From positions 1 through 25,698 of IMG/VR virus record IMGVR_UViG_3300044675_003504: a stretch of DNA of 25,698 bases. The stretch is one strand, 5' to 3'. Both the position numbers and the translations under genes were made by a program. Below, one piece after another: positions 13,786 through 22,509 of this stretch (positions are counted from its first letter, which is position 1; the number at the start of each line of letters is the position of its first letter). Below the pieces are notes generated by a model. That model was not told the DNA's origin. It saw only the letters and a list, made by a program, of their open reading frames with translations, and searched no databases. This stretch comes from a virus.

Positions 13786-16427
13786 GTTCACACGACTACG
13801 CAACTGGAAAATTAGGACCATCTGCTCAGTGGTACGCATCTCAAGGATGGAAAATTCTTCCATGCCACGGAATTACTTTAGATGGAAGATGTACTTGTAA
13901 TCAGCCACACGCTGAGCCAAAAGATAAGGGCAAGCACCCAGCCATTAACAAGTGGAATACAGATGCAACCTCTGACCCAAACACACTCACTCGCTACTGG
14001 GAACAAAATCCTGAATACAACATTGGTGTTTCTTGTCGCTCTTCTGGATTTTTAGTAATTGATATCGACCCTCGTGGCGGTGGAACAGAATCTTTTGAAA
14101 AGTTTGAACAACTTGTTGAGGGCGCATTGCCACCAACAGTTGAGGCAATTACTGGTGAATACACAATCGGTGGCGGAAGAATTCTTCGTGGTCGCCATCT
14201 TTACTATAAGTGTGATGAATCAGAAGATTTAGTAGGAAATCTTAGTAAGGCAGGTTTAAGAGGAATTGATATTAAGCACAACGGGTATGTGCTTATTGCT
14301 CCTTCGCGCCACTTTTCTGGTCAGTGCTACGAGTGGGTTTCTGGGCATCGTCCTGATGAAATTCAAATGGCGGAAGCACCAGAAGAACTTCTAAAGTTTT
14401 TACGCAAGCGTGGTAATAGTCGTGGAACAACTTCTGTTGGAACTGGCGACTGGGATTCTATATTTGAAGATTTAGAATTTTCAGGAAAAAAAGTAGACAT
14501 TGATAAAATTCTTGAAGAAGGAATTGAAGAAGGTGGACGTGCAATTGGTCTTTACGAACTTGCTTGCGCTTTAGCAAATAAGTTTCCAGTAAATACTGAG
14601 GCAGGTCGTTTAGCAGTTGAGTCTTTGATGATTCGTTTTAACGCAGAGAAGGTTCGTCCTCCGATGCCGTTAGAAGGAACTAATAGCGTAATGATGCACA
14701 CTAGACGTGCAATTGAGTTTGTTATAAAAAATCCTAAGATTGACAGGATTTGGCCTGGTGCGCAGGAGTGGGCACAGAAGTCTCAAGAAGAATCACGTTC
14801 AGTTACTACTGAAAAAACTACTTCTACAGATTCTGTAGCGCCTATGCTTGGTGTAGTTCAGCCACCTCCAATAGCAATCAACACTAGAAGTACAGCAATT
14901 CTTGAAGCAATATCTGAAGGTAAGACAACTTCTCAAGCGCTCTCTGCTGATAACTTAAATATTCCTGGTGATGTTGACGCCATATCCTCGGAGGATGGTG
15001 GAGTTGAGGCAACAAGAAGTTTTACAGATATTGGTAATGGACGTCGTCTTGTTGATACATACCAAAGTGTAATTCGCTACACAGAGGGTCTTGGGTGGTT
15101 TCATTGGAATAACGGGTACTGGACTCCTGACCCAGAGTCTTTAGAGATTCGTGAATTAGCAAAGCGCATACCAGCGATGATTGCTTCAGAGATTGACCAT
15201 TACAAGGGTGATGACAGCAAGCAAGGAGAAGTAATTAAGTGGGCGCAGCAGTCAAAATCTTTATCACGTATTCGCTCGACAATTGATACTGCAAACTCTG
15301 ACCCACGAATTATTGTTCCCGTTGAACACTGGGACCGAGATGAAAATTTATTAGGAGTTATGAATGGTGTAGTTGATTTGAGAACTGGAGAACTACTCAA
15401 AGATAGACCAGACTTATTTATAACTCGTCGTGCTCCTGTTGGATACATTCGTGGAGAAAAAAATACACGCTGGGAACAATTTCTTGATTATGCAACTGGT
15501 GGAGATAAAGAGTATCAAGACTGGCTTCAACGTGCGGCTGGATATTCAATTACTGGTTCTCGTAAGTTTGACATTATGTTTTTGGTTTATGGTCCTGCTG
15601 GTTCAGGTAAGAACACTTTTGTAGAAGCGATTGTTAAGTGTTTAGGAACTAGACAATACGCATGGCCTCTTGACTCAAGCATTCTTGCTCAGGGTGATGG
15701 AAAAGCAAACAATACTGACTTGTACCACTGGGCAGAAATTCGTGGACGCAGACTTGTGTGGGTGGATGAACTTCCAGATAGCGAGCGTCTAAAAGAAAAC
15801 TCTGTAAAGAAACTTACAGGTTCATCTGAAATCTCTGCTCGCTCTCCTGGAGAAAAACCATTTACATTTGAGTCAAAGGCTAAACTTTGGGTGTCTACTA
15901 ACCACCGTCCTATCATTACAGATGATGCGATGTGGCGTCGTATTCGGCCAATCCCATTTGTTCATGTGCCAGAAAAACCTGACCCTGACTTAAAAGAATA
16001 CATTTTTGATTCTGAAGGCGGTCTTCCTGCGGTTCTGTCGTGGGCTGTTGAAGGTGCTATAAAACTGCTCGGTTCTAGTGCTCGTGACAGTCTTGGATGG
16101 TGTCGTGTAGTTAGCGAAGCAGCAGAAGTTTATAGAAAGAACGAAGACAGAATTGGTTTGTTCTTGTCAGAAGAAACTAATGAAAACGAATCTCACTCTG
16201 TTCCTGTAAAAGAGTTGTACACAACTTACAGAGCGTGGAGTGAAGAACGAGGTGAACGTCCTATGACTCAGGTGGCCTTTGACCGTAAACTTCGTGATAG
16301 AAACTTAAATGTTATTGGTTCTGGTGCTAGAGCATTGGTCAATGGAAGATCAATGATTCCTAGGGCTGTTCCGTCTGGAGAGATTGACTGGCAAGCAGCA
16401 GCACGTTTGTCTAGATACAATAATTAA
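13782..16427 (+). CDS. Bifunctional primase-polymerase / SF3 (D5-type) helicase, 881 aa
   Basis: The N-terminal ~200 residues are an archaeo-eukaryotic-type prim-pol: GKHPAINKW, then the metal pair D94-x-D96 in FLVIDIDPRGG, H139 in GRHLYYKCD and D163 in RGIDIKHNGYVLI. The central ~300 residues are linker and D5-N-like region. The C-terminal part is a superfamily 3 helicase: Walker A GPAGSGKN 604-611, Walker B with D662-E663 in WVDELPD, sensor N707 in WVSTNHRP and arginine-finger candidates R719/R720. The fused enzyme primes and unwinds DNA at phage replication forks. It overlaps the HTH gene by ATGA and is the only large plus-strand gene. Its stop overlaps the convergent terminase stop. Confidence 0.93.
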   Translation: MSSHDYATGKLGPSAQWYASQGWKILPCHGITLDGRCTCNQPHAEPKDKGKHPAINKWNTDATSDPNTLTRYWEQNPEYNIGVSCRSSGFLVIDIDPRGGGTESFEKFEQLVEGALPPTVEAITGEYTIGGGRILRGRHLYYKCDESEDLVGNLSKAGLRGIDIKHNGYVLIAPSRHFSGQCYEWVSGHRPDEIQMAEAPEELLKFLRKRGNSRGTTSVGTGDWDSIFEDLEFSGKKVDIDKILEEGIEEGGRAIGLYELACALANKFPVNTEAGRLAVESLMIRFNAEKVRPPMPLEGTNSVMMHTRRAIEFVIKNPKIDRIWPGAQEWAQKSQEESRSVTTEKTTSTDSVAPMLGVVQPPPIAINTRSTAILEAISEGKTTSQALSADNLNIPGDVDAISSEDGGVEATRSFTDIGNGRRLVDTYQSVIRYTEGLGWFHWNNGYWTPDPESLEIRELAKRIPAMIASEIDHYKGDDSKQGEVIKWAQQSKSLSRIRSTIDTANSDPRIIVPVEHWDRDENLLGVMNGVVDLRTGELLKDRPDLFITRRAPVGYIRGEKNTRWEQFLDYATGGDKEYQDWLQRAAGYSITGSRKFDIMFLVYGPAGSGKNTFVEAIVKCLGTRQYAWPLDSSILAQGDGKANNTDLYHWAEIRGRRLVWVDELPDSERLKENSVKKLTGSSEISARSPGEKPFTFESKAKLWVSTNHRPIITDDAMWRRIRPIPFVHVPEKPDPDLKEYIFDSEGGLPAVLSWAVEGAIKLLGSSARDSLGWCRVVSEAAEVYRKNEDRIGLFLSEETNENESHSVPVKELYTTYRAWSEERGERPMTQVAFDRKLRDRNLNVIGSGARALVNGRSMIPRAVPSGEIDWQAAARLSRYNN

Positions 16428-17839
16428 CGAACACCAAAAATTTTTCCACCACGAGTACCGTAGTTAGAGCCTTTGATTCCTTGAATTTTTCTAGAACCAG
16501 AAGACTTTGCGGTAAGCCTTCCACCAATAAATCCTTGCGGTGGCTTGATTAGCAGTGCTGTCATAGCGTGAACTAACGCATCAACTCTGTCTGGGGATTT
16601 TCCTTCTCCTGGAATCCAAGCAGTCATTTGGTCTTCTAGTTCTGCTAGATATCCAATATGGTGAATTCTTTGTTGTTCATAAGCAAGAACTACTGGCTCG
16701 GCACGAAGTTGTTTGCCGTGCTTTGAATGCACTTCAAATACTTTTACGTTCGGGTCAATGGCATTTATGGCATTTGTAACAAGGGCTCCACCTTGGTTTA
16801 CTTCAGCAACAACTGGAGCGCCCCAACGGCGAGCCATTTCAACAACTTTGTTTGCCCAAACTTCAGGTGAGCCATGAATTGTTGCATCTTCTAATACCCA
16901 AGCGTGGCGCTTATACAAATCTCTATCTGCTGTAGAAGCACAAACAACAATTCCGCAAGCATCTCTTGGGTTTTCAGCAACAGATGGATCAACACCAATA
17001 ACTCTGAGAGGGGCTTGTGGAGGAAGTATTCCTTGTCTTGATTCTGAAATCATTTCTAATGTCCACAATGCTCCTTCAATAGAATCAAGCATCTCTCCAT
17101 AAAGTTCCTGACGAGCAAGACGTGTTCCTTCGTAAACTCCCATAATTGTGTCTAGATAGGCACCACTTAAGTTCCCTGAATTGTCCATAGTTGAGCCGCG
17201 ACTAACAACAACTTTCTTTCCTTTTTTTGCTTCATCTAGCAATGTATAAAGTAGGGGAACACGCTTAGGTGTGGTAGTAATCATAATTTGAGGATTCAAA
17301 CCAAGACGAGTTCCAACACGCAAGTTATCAAATGCAGTCATACCCGCAGCATCTGGAGTCTGACGCCATGCGGCTACTTCATCTCCCCAAGCGTGTGTAA
17401 ATTGCGGACCACGGAGAGAGTCTGGCTCATCTGCTGTAAAGCAGGTTGCGGTATTTCCATTAGGCCAAGTCAATCGGCGCTTTGATGGTTCGTACAGTGG
17501 ACGCTCACTTGGTGGCGTCACATTCATAATTCCTGATTCACCTTCAACAATAACGTCTCGCACATCTGCTGCTGTACGAGCAACTAACGCAAAGCGACGT
17601 TGACCAGTGTTTGTGTATTTAGCAGTTTCTCTAACCCACTCTGCTGCTGCACGAGTCTTACCAGCACCACGACCAGCAAGATAAATCCAAATATTCCAAT
17701 CACCATCTGGTGCTATTTGCTCTGGTCTACCCCAAGATTTCCAGTCCCAGACAAGTGTTTCCATATCAACACCAGCAAGTGCTAATTTCTTTTCTTCATC
17801 TGGGAGAGAGGCAATAATCTCCATAAGACTTTTTGCCAT
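16424..17839 (-). CDS. terL: Terminase large subunit, 471 aa
   Basis: This is the DNA-packaging motor. The ATPase has Walker A GRGAGKT (56-62) in WIYLAGRGAGKTRAAAEW, and Walker B D153-E154 in THAWGDEVAAW. A TTTPKRVPLL segment (188-197) fits the coupling motif. The C-terminal RNase H-fold nuclease shows the acidic residues D284 in VIGVDPS, E346 in VVAEVNQGG and D420 in PDRVDALVHA. Length and motifs are complete. Its ATG overlaps the upstream stop as TAATG, with GGTGAG as ribosome site inside the upstream gene, coupling it to the putative small subunit. Its stop overlaps the convergent primase stop. No portal or capsid gene follows directly; those must lie outside this window. Confidence 0.95.
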   Translation of the reverse strand: MAKSLMEIIASLPDEEKKLALAGVDMETLVWDWKSWGRPEQIAPDGDWNIWIYLAGRGAGKTRAAAEWVRETAKYTNTGQRRFALVARTAADVRDVIVEGESGIMNVTPPSERPLYEPSKRRLTWPNGNTATCFTADEPDSLRGPQFTHAWGDEVAAWRQTPDAAGMTAFDNLRVGTRLGLNPQIMITTTPKRVPLLYTLLDEAKKGKKVVVSRGSTMDNSGNLSGAYLDTIMGVYEGTRLARQELYGEMLDSIEGALWTLEMISESRQGILPPQAPLRVIGVDPSVAENPRDACGIVVCASTADRDLYKRHAWVLEDATIHGSPEVWANKVVEMARRWGAPVVAEVNQGGALVTNAINAIDPNVKVFEVHSKHGKQLRAEPVVLAYEQQRIHHIGYLAELEDQMTAWIPGEGKSPDRVDALVHAMTALLIKPPQGFIGGRLTAKSSGSRKIQGIKGSNYGTRGGKIFGVR

Positions 17840-18297
17840 TACTCACCTTTTTGCAAACTGCGTTGCGCTCCATAATATAAAGGCGCTGCCGAACCTAGAC
17901 CTAATCCTTTGGCAATATCCTGTAAAGAAAATCCACTTTTGTATTCTTCAGCAAGTTGTTTGTGGTAGTTAGAAACATCTCCAGATTGTCTAGCAATTTT
18001 GACTCTTTCAACTGCCGATGGAAGTTCAGATTTGTTGGCTTTTTTCTGAGGCTTAATGTTAGATATAGAAACACTCTCCATAACTACTCTGCGACGCAGA
18101 CCAGGGTAGGCAACCTTTAGTGCTTTAGCCAGTTCTGGCAAACTGCCTCCTAGTGAGTAGAACTCAACCAGTAGCCGTGTGTATTCTCTACTTGCTTTAT
18201 GCGCTGGAGTGTTTTGAGACCTAGAGCCGTAGGCTTTTTTTGCAAGAGGAAAGAGAGGCTCTATCTTAGCCTTGTACTGCGCTACTAAATCTTCCAT
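17839..18297 (-). CDS. terS: Putative terminase small subunit (double HTH-like), 152 aa
   Basis: Two helix-turn-helix-like units are visible: residues ~38-72 (EYTRLLVEFYSLGGSLPELA, then LKVAYPGLRRRV) and ~108-145 (YHKQLAEEYKSGFSLQDIAK, then LGLGSAAPLYYGA). A basic linker (PQKKANKSE) separates them. HTH-containing small terminases recognise the pac/cos site and load the large subunit. The gene sits immediately upstream of terL and shares TAATG with it. I rank this mainly on position, size and HTH pattern; it could be another HTH regulator. Its ribosome site (ACGGAG) lies in one arm of the inverted repeat at 18305-18348, which may throttle its translation. Confidence 0.65.
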   Translation of the reverse strand: MEDLVAQYKAKIEPLFPLAKKAYGSRSQNTPAHKASREYTRLLVEFYSLGGSLPELAKALKVAYPGLRRRVVMESVSISNIKPQKKANKSELPSAVERVKIARQSGDVSNYHKQLAEEYKSGFSLQDIAKGLGLGSAAPLYYGAQRSLQKGE

Positions 18298-18304
18298 GCT
18301 TTAT

Positions 18305-18348
18305 CTCCGTTACGCTGCATTAGATACAATGGTTATAGCATAACGGAG
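18305..18348 (-). promoter_or_regulatory. Stem-loop covering the ribosome binding site of the terminase operon
   Basis: Arms 18305-18315 and 18338-18348 pair over 11 positions (CTCCGTTAYGC with its complement, one G-U wobble as RNA) around a 22-nt loop. On the minus-strand transcript the 3' arm contains ACGGAG, the ribosome site for the ATG at 18297, so folding would hide it. As DNA it could equally be an operator. Confidence 0.55.
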
Positions 18349-18364
18349 GTATTAGAGGGTTATT

Positions 18365-18538
18365 TTAGTCTTCTTCTCGGTCACGTCTGATTGGGTATGT
18401 AGACCACCAAACAACCATAGAAAATATGATTGCGTAGCCTACGATTGTCTTAGCAGACCCGTCAAGAACAAGCCAAGCAATAAACATACCTAGCAGTGTC
18501 CAGACTTGGTCCAAGACGTCTCTTAGGAAGTCTCTCAT
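18365..18538 (-). CDS. 57-aa two-helix membrane protein, holin candidate
   Basis: Direct translation from ATG 18538 to TAA 18365-18367 gives 57 residues: an N-terminal MRDFLRDVLDQVW, helix one about 13-26 (WTLLGMFIAWLVL), a short DGSAK turn, helix two about 31-47 (TIVGYAIIFSMVVWW), and a charged tail RRDREED. Two helices joined by a tight turn with a charged C-terminus is the classic class II holin layout. The ATG overlaps the surface-protein stop as TAATG. It is the next gene upstream of the terminase pair. A holin role is inferred from topology and position; a generic virion or host-membrane protein is the alternative. Confidence 0.72.
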   Translation of the reverse strand: MRDFLRDVLDQVWTLLGMFIAWLVLDGSAKTIVGYAIIFSMVVWWSTYPIRRDREED

Positions 18539-21500
18539 TATTTCACTCTCCTTGTTCTAGCATTTGTTTTTACTTTTTTAGTTGTTTTTACTTTGCGACG
18601 AGTTCCGCTTTCACGACCTACAGGTCCTCCAGCATCTCCTCCACCTCTAGGAGAAGAAGGACTACTTCCTCCACCAGCAGGTGCTCCACCGCCTGTGGGC
18701 GGTGCTGCTACCGCTAAAGCAGCAGCAACTGCTTGACCAACAACAACAGTTGCCAAAACCATTTTCTCTGCTTCTTCACGTTCTTCTTCAGACATATCTG
18801 CACCAAGACTTGCTAAAGCAAGCAAAGCCTGTGCAGGGTCAGTAAATATTGCATCTACCAATGCGCCTGGGTCAGCAATCAATTCTAGCGCCGCTGCTAC
18901 CTCAGCGACTATGACAATCTCATTGCCATTCTCATCTTGACGCACTTCAACAGGGGTCTCTGGAGGAAGGTCTTTATACTCAATTCCAGCATCTTGAATT
19001 TGTTCTTTAGTCAGATTTTCACCTGGCGCAACTGATTCAAGAAGAGCATCTGCAACTAGGTTTTTTTCAGCCTCTGTCAATTTTCCGTCAGCAGCAAGTG
19101 CATCTGAAAGATTATTTACTTCATCTTTAGTAACTTCACCATCTGCACCTAAAGCATCAAGAATATCTTCAGCATCTGAGGCACTTAATTTTCCATCAGC
19201 AAGAGCATCATCTACCGCAGCAACAATTTCTTCTTCTGTAACTTCAGCAGGTGGCTCTTCTGCTGGAGGTTCTTCTGCTGGAGGTTCTTCAGCAGGTGGC
19301 TCTTCTGCTGGAGGCTCTTCTGCTGGAGGTTCTTCAGCAGGTGGCTCTTCTGCTGGAGGTTCTTCTGCTGGAGGTTCTTCAGCAGGTGGCTCTTCTGCTG
19401 GAGGTTCTTCTGCTGGAGGTTCTTCAGCAGGTGGCTCTTCTGCTGGAGGTTCTTCTGCTGGAGGTTCTTCAGCAGGTGGCTCTTCTGCTGGAGGCTCTTC
19501 TGCTGGAGGTTCTTCAGCAGGTGGCTCTTCTGCTGGAGGTTCTTCAGCAGGTGGCTCTTCTGCTGGAGGTTCTTCTGCTGGAGGTTCTGGCTCTACAGGA
19601 GGTTCAACAGGAGGCTCTTCAGGTTCTGGTTCTGGCTCTACTGGAGGAGGTGGAGGTGGAGGTGGAGTTAAATCATCAACAAAAACTTGAGTAGCAACTA
19701 TGTCTGAATATTTAGCAAGTGAGTCATTATCTGAGCGAACACTAATTTGATAAGTAGTATCTAATCCACCAGTTGACTCAAAAAGGGATGCTGGAAGAAC
19801 AATGCTTGTATTGAGAGCATTTGCGTCTCCTGCATTTCCAGTTGCTACACCCCATCCGCTACTTCCAGTTGACCAAGAGATTGCGTAACGCTCTGGAGAA
19901 ATTACGCCAGGTGGTGGAGGGTCCCAAGAAACTTGAACATCACCATTACTTAATTGAGTAACAACAATATTTGTAGGTGGAGCAATAGGGCTTTGAAGAA
20001 TGACTTCTTGTGCCACAACGGTCTGAGCAGTTTGTACAGCCTGGATTGCTTCAACAGTTTCTGTAATTGCTGTTTGAGCAAGAGTTACTGCTGTGTCCAT
20101 TGCCTCTACAGCGTCTTCAGCATCTTGTAAATCTGCTTGAGCATCGGCTAAATTATCAGCAGCAGCGTCTTCTTCTGCTTCTAAGAATTCAAGTTCATCT
20201 TGCTCTGTCTCAACATTTGCTTCAGCAGTAGCCAATGTTTGAAGTTGCTGAGTAGTCGCTGATGACTGAGTAAACTCTGAGCCAGGAATAACTTCCCATG
20301 TACCATTATCTGTGTAACGCATAAGCGCTACCCAAGCGCCTCCGCCATTTTCGTAGTACCACAATTCAAGTGCTTTTCCAGTTCCAGCAGTAGTTGTGAC
20401 ATCGGCAGTTGAGCCTCCGCCACCCTTGTCATACCAGTCATTAATGACAAGTTCGCCATCAAGATAGAGTTTTACTCCATCATCTCCTGGAGCGTGTAAG
20501 TATTGAGTTCCAGTAGTTTGAGGAGTCCAAATTCCAGAGTACTTAACAACTACATCCTCTGTTCTATTACTTCCAGCAACTACACCTCCACCCCATTGTT
20601 CATCGATTCCATTTGTGTCAGTAGTTGTAAGAATTGGAGTTGCTCCTGCTGGAACTACAGGTGCAGCATTTTGCCCTTGAGTGTTGTAAACCTCTACCTT
20701 TAGTCCTGGAGTTGTGGCAGCATCTACTACTGCTTGAGCAGTGGCCTCGATAGTAACGGCTTGCGTTACTACTACCTCTTGAGCATCTACTGCTGCTTGT
20801 GCTCCCTGTAAAATTTCTGTCTTATCAGCAACCACTGCTGTCGCTGCTTCTACTGTAGGGGCAGTCTGAGCAAGAGTTACTGCTGTATCCATAGCAGTCT
20901 GCGCTGCTTCTACTGCTTCTTGCGCCTCAACAACAGCGTCAACAGCGTTATCAACTGCTGTAGAAACTTCAGGCTTTGTTAGTGGAAGGTTGTCTGCTGA
21001 AGTAACAATTGTTTCTAGTGTGCTGGAGACAACTTCTACAGCAGCAGCAGCAACAACAATTTGAGTTTGAGCAACAACTACAACTGCCTCTTCTACAGCA
21101 GAAGTTGCTTGCTCTGTTGAAGAAACAGCAGTGACTGTCGCTGTCTCAGCGGTGTTTTGCGCAGTGGCTGCTGTGTTTTGCGCAGTGGCTTGAGTTGTCT
21201 GTAGAGTCGCAAGAGTGCTTTGGGCCGTAGACAGTGTTGTAGTAGCAGTTGTTTCTGCTGTTTGTAAGGTAGTAAGAGTATTTTGTGCTGTAGATAATGT
21301 ATTTGCAGCAGCCTGGGCAGTTGCTACTAGAGCAGGGTCTGAAGTTGTCTTAGTAATTGTTATATTATCTACAACATAGTAATCAGCATCTTTTACAATA
21401 GTTACAGTATCTATATTTGTGCCAGTTACAGTCTCGGTGGATGTATATGAAACTGACTGTTGCTGAGGAGAGACGTTGTTATCCATAACCGTTGTGGTTG

Positions 21501-22425
21501 TGGTTCCATCTGCGTTTGTTGTAATAATTGGTGTATCACCGTTTTTAGCATAAACACCCATAACAACTTGAGTAACAGTTCCAGTATTTGATGGGTTTAC
21601 ATCAATAACAACATTGTCCGCTGGGTTAATAATTACAAGACCTGGTCCAGAGGTTTGAGGGGTGCCCCAGTTCCCACCAATAGAAACGCCAGTTGAGGAT
21701 GTAGAAGAGGTTACTGTTGTAGTCCCTGTTGTTATTGCTACAACGGTTGTTGTGTTATTTGTAAATGTTTCAACCGAGGTTGTAGTTGTGTTGGCAGAAT
21801 CTGCTGCTGCTTGTGCTGATGTTGCTGCTGTCTGAGCGGAGGCAACTACTGCCTCTTGAGAATCTACTGCTGTTGCTGCTTGAGTAAGAGTATTTTGTGC
21901 TGTTGCTACTACCGTTGTTTGGGCTGTAACTGAGGTGGTTGCTTGGGCCAAAGTTTGATTGGCAGTTTCCGATGTTGCAACTGCTGTTTGGGCTGTCGCA
22001 ACTGAAGTTGTTGCTTCTTGAGTAGCACTACTTGCTTCTTGTACTTGTGTAGTTGCGTCTGCTACTGCTTGTGTTGTTGTTTGAGATGGTTGTGGTATTG
22101 ATGCTACTACCTCCGCTATCTGTACGACTTTTTCTTCAAGTGTTGTTACAGTAGATGCTGCCGTTGCTACAGCAGTTGACGCTTCAGTTAGTGGGTCTTG
22201 CGTGGACTCCACTGAAGAGCCTGTTGGGATCACCTCCGACGACGCATTGGAATTTGCGTTGTTATTGGTTCCAGCATCACCCCCACTCGAAGATTGGGCT
22301 TCTTCAGCCACAGCGGTTGTTGAACTAAGTATCCCATAAATAAAAGAAAGTATTGGGACAGACAGAATATAAAGAAGAGTCCGCTTTTGGACCTTCTTTG
22401 TAATAACACGAGCGCGACAAAGCAC
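18538..22425 (-). CDS. Large secreted/anchored surface protein with PA14 and fibronectin III domains, 1295 aa
   Basis: A basic N-terminus plus hydrophobic stretch (TLLYILSVPILSFIYGIL) ending STTAVA|EE looks like a signal peptide cut after about A40. Then come ~530 residues of Ala/Thr/Val/Gln-rich helical repeats (TAQTAVATSE types). A PA14 carbohydrate-binding domain spans ~574-719 (APGDDGVKLYLDGELVINDW), a Glu/Ala coiled coil follows, then fibronectin III at ~814-916, a Pro/Glu stalk of about 22 EEPPA units (~942-1060), EF-hand-like ADGKLT repeats (~1061-1140), a hydrophobic segment (~1219-1242) and a Lys/Arg tail. The start is GTG 22425 with GGGAG ten bases upstream. There is no LPxTG. It resembles bacterial adhesins more than virion proteins; the function is unknown. 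Confidence 0.8.
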   Translation of the reverse strand: MLCRARVITKKVQKRTLLYILSVPILSFIYGILSSTTAVAEEAQSSSGGDAGTNNNANSNASSEVIPTGSSVESTQDPLTEASTAVATAASTVTTLEEKVVQIAEVVASIPQPSQTTTQAVADATTQVQEASSATQEATTSVATAQTAVATSETANQTLAQATTSVTAQTTVVATAQNTLTQAATAVDSQEAVVASAQTAATSAQAAADSANTTTTSVETFTNNTTTVVAITTGTTTVTSSTSSTGVSIGGNWGTPQTSGPGLVIINPADNVVIDVNPSNTGTVTQVVMGVYAKNGDTPIITTNADGTTTTTVMDNNVSPQQQSVSYTSTETVTGTNIDTVTIVKDADYYVVDNITITKTTSDPALVATAQAAANTLSTAQNTLTTLQTAETTATTTLSTAQSTLATLQTTQATAQNTAATAQNTAETATVTAVSSTEQATSAVEEAVVVVAQTQIVVAAAAVEVVSSTLETIVTSADNLPLTKPEVSTAVDNAVDAVVEAQEAVEAAQTAMDTAVTLAQTAPTVEAATAVVADKTEILQGAQAAVDAQEVVVTQAVTIEATAQAVVDAATTPGLKVEVYNTQGQNAAPVVPAGATPILTTTDTNGIDEQWGGGVVAGSNRTEDVVVKYSGIWTPQTTGTQYLHAPGDDGVKLYLDGELVINDWYDKGGGGSTADVTTTAGTGKALELWYYENGGGAWVALMRYTDNGTWEVIPGSEFTQSSATTQQLQTLATAEANVETEQDELEFLEAEEDAAADNLADAQADLQDAEDAVEAMDTAVTLAQTAITETVEAIQAVQTAQTVVAQEVILQSPIAPPTNIVVTQLSNGDVQVSWDPPPPGVISPERYAISWSTGSSGWGVATGNAGDANALNTSIVLPASLFESTGGLDTTYQISVRSDNDSLAKYSDIVATQVFVDDLTPPPPPPPPVEPEPEPEEPPVEPPVEPEPPAEEPPAEEPPAEEPPAEEPPAEEPPAEEPPAEEPPAEEPPAEEPPAEEPPAEEPPAEEPPAEEPPAEEPPAEEPPAEEPPAEEPPAEEPPAEEPPAEEPPAEEPPAEEPPAEVTEEEIVAAVDDALADGKLSASDAEDILDALGADGEVTKDEVNNLSDALAADGKLTEAEKNLVADALLESVAPGENLTKEQIQDAGIEYKDLPPETPVEVRQDENGNEIVIVAEVAAALELIADPGALVDAIFTDPAQALLALASLGADMSEEEREEAEKMVLATVVVGQAVAAALAVAAPPTGGGAPAGGGSSPSSPRGGGDAGGPVGRESGTRRKVKTTKKVKTNARTRRVK
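19248..19590 (-). repeat. 15-bp tandem repeat coding the EEPPA stalk, with 45-bp higher-order period
   Basis: About 22 units of 15 bp, each coding Glu-Glu-Pro-Pro-Ala, are arrayed without interruption. Synonymous variants (ggctcttctgctgga, ggttcttctgctgga, ggttcttcagcaggt) alternate to give a 45-bp super-unit, broken by a two-unit step near the end of the array. The pattern fits growth by slippage or unequal recombination; every change of one unit stays in frame. Confidence 0.9.
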
Positions 22426-22454
22426 GACGAGATACTCCCACCATAGGTAATCTC

Positions 22455-22501
22455 ATACAGAAATATCTGTATCTTCCAGTGCTTATTTTACAGTATGTAA
22501 A
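22455..22501. promoter_or_regulatory. Two palindromes between the recombinase and surface-protein genes
   Basis: ATACAGA-AATA-TCTGTAT (22455-22472) and TTTACA-GTA-TGTAAA (22487-22501) are perfect inverted repeats 14 bases apart, in an 84-base AT-rich spacer. They share an ACA/TGT core. They could be binding or crossover sites of the adjacent serine recombinase, or operators of the surface-protein gene, whose GTG lies 30 bases downstream on the minus strand. Confidence 0.45.
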
Positions 22502-22509
22502 TAAATAAA

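Noticed and set aside
19248-19590. CRISPR array
   Set aside because: The repeats are contiguous 15-bp coding units with no unique spacers.
19251-19694. Plus-strand Leu/Glu/Val-rich open frame of 147 codons
   Set aside because: It is the antisense image of the 15-bp EEPPA repeat; no ribosome site and no sequence beyond the repeat pattern.
22455-22501. Phage attachment site attP
   Set aside because: No matching second site or host tRNA end is present to support integration here; left as unexplained palindromes.
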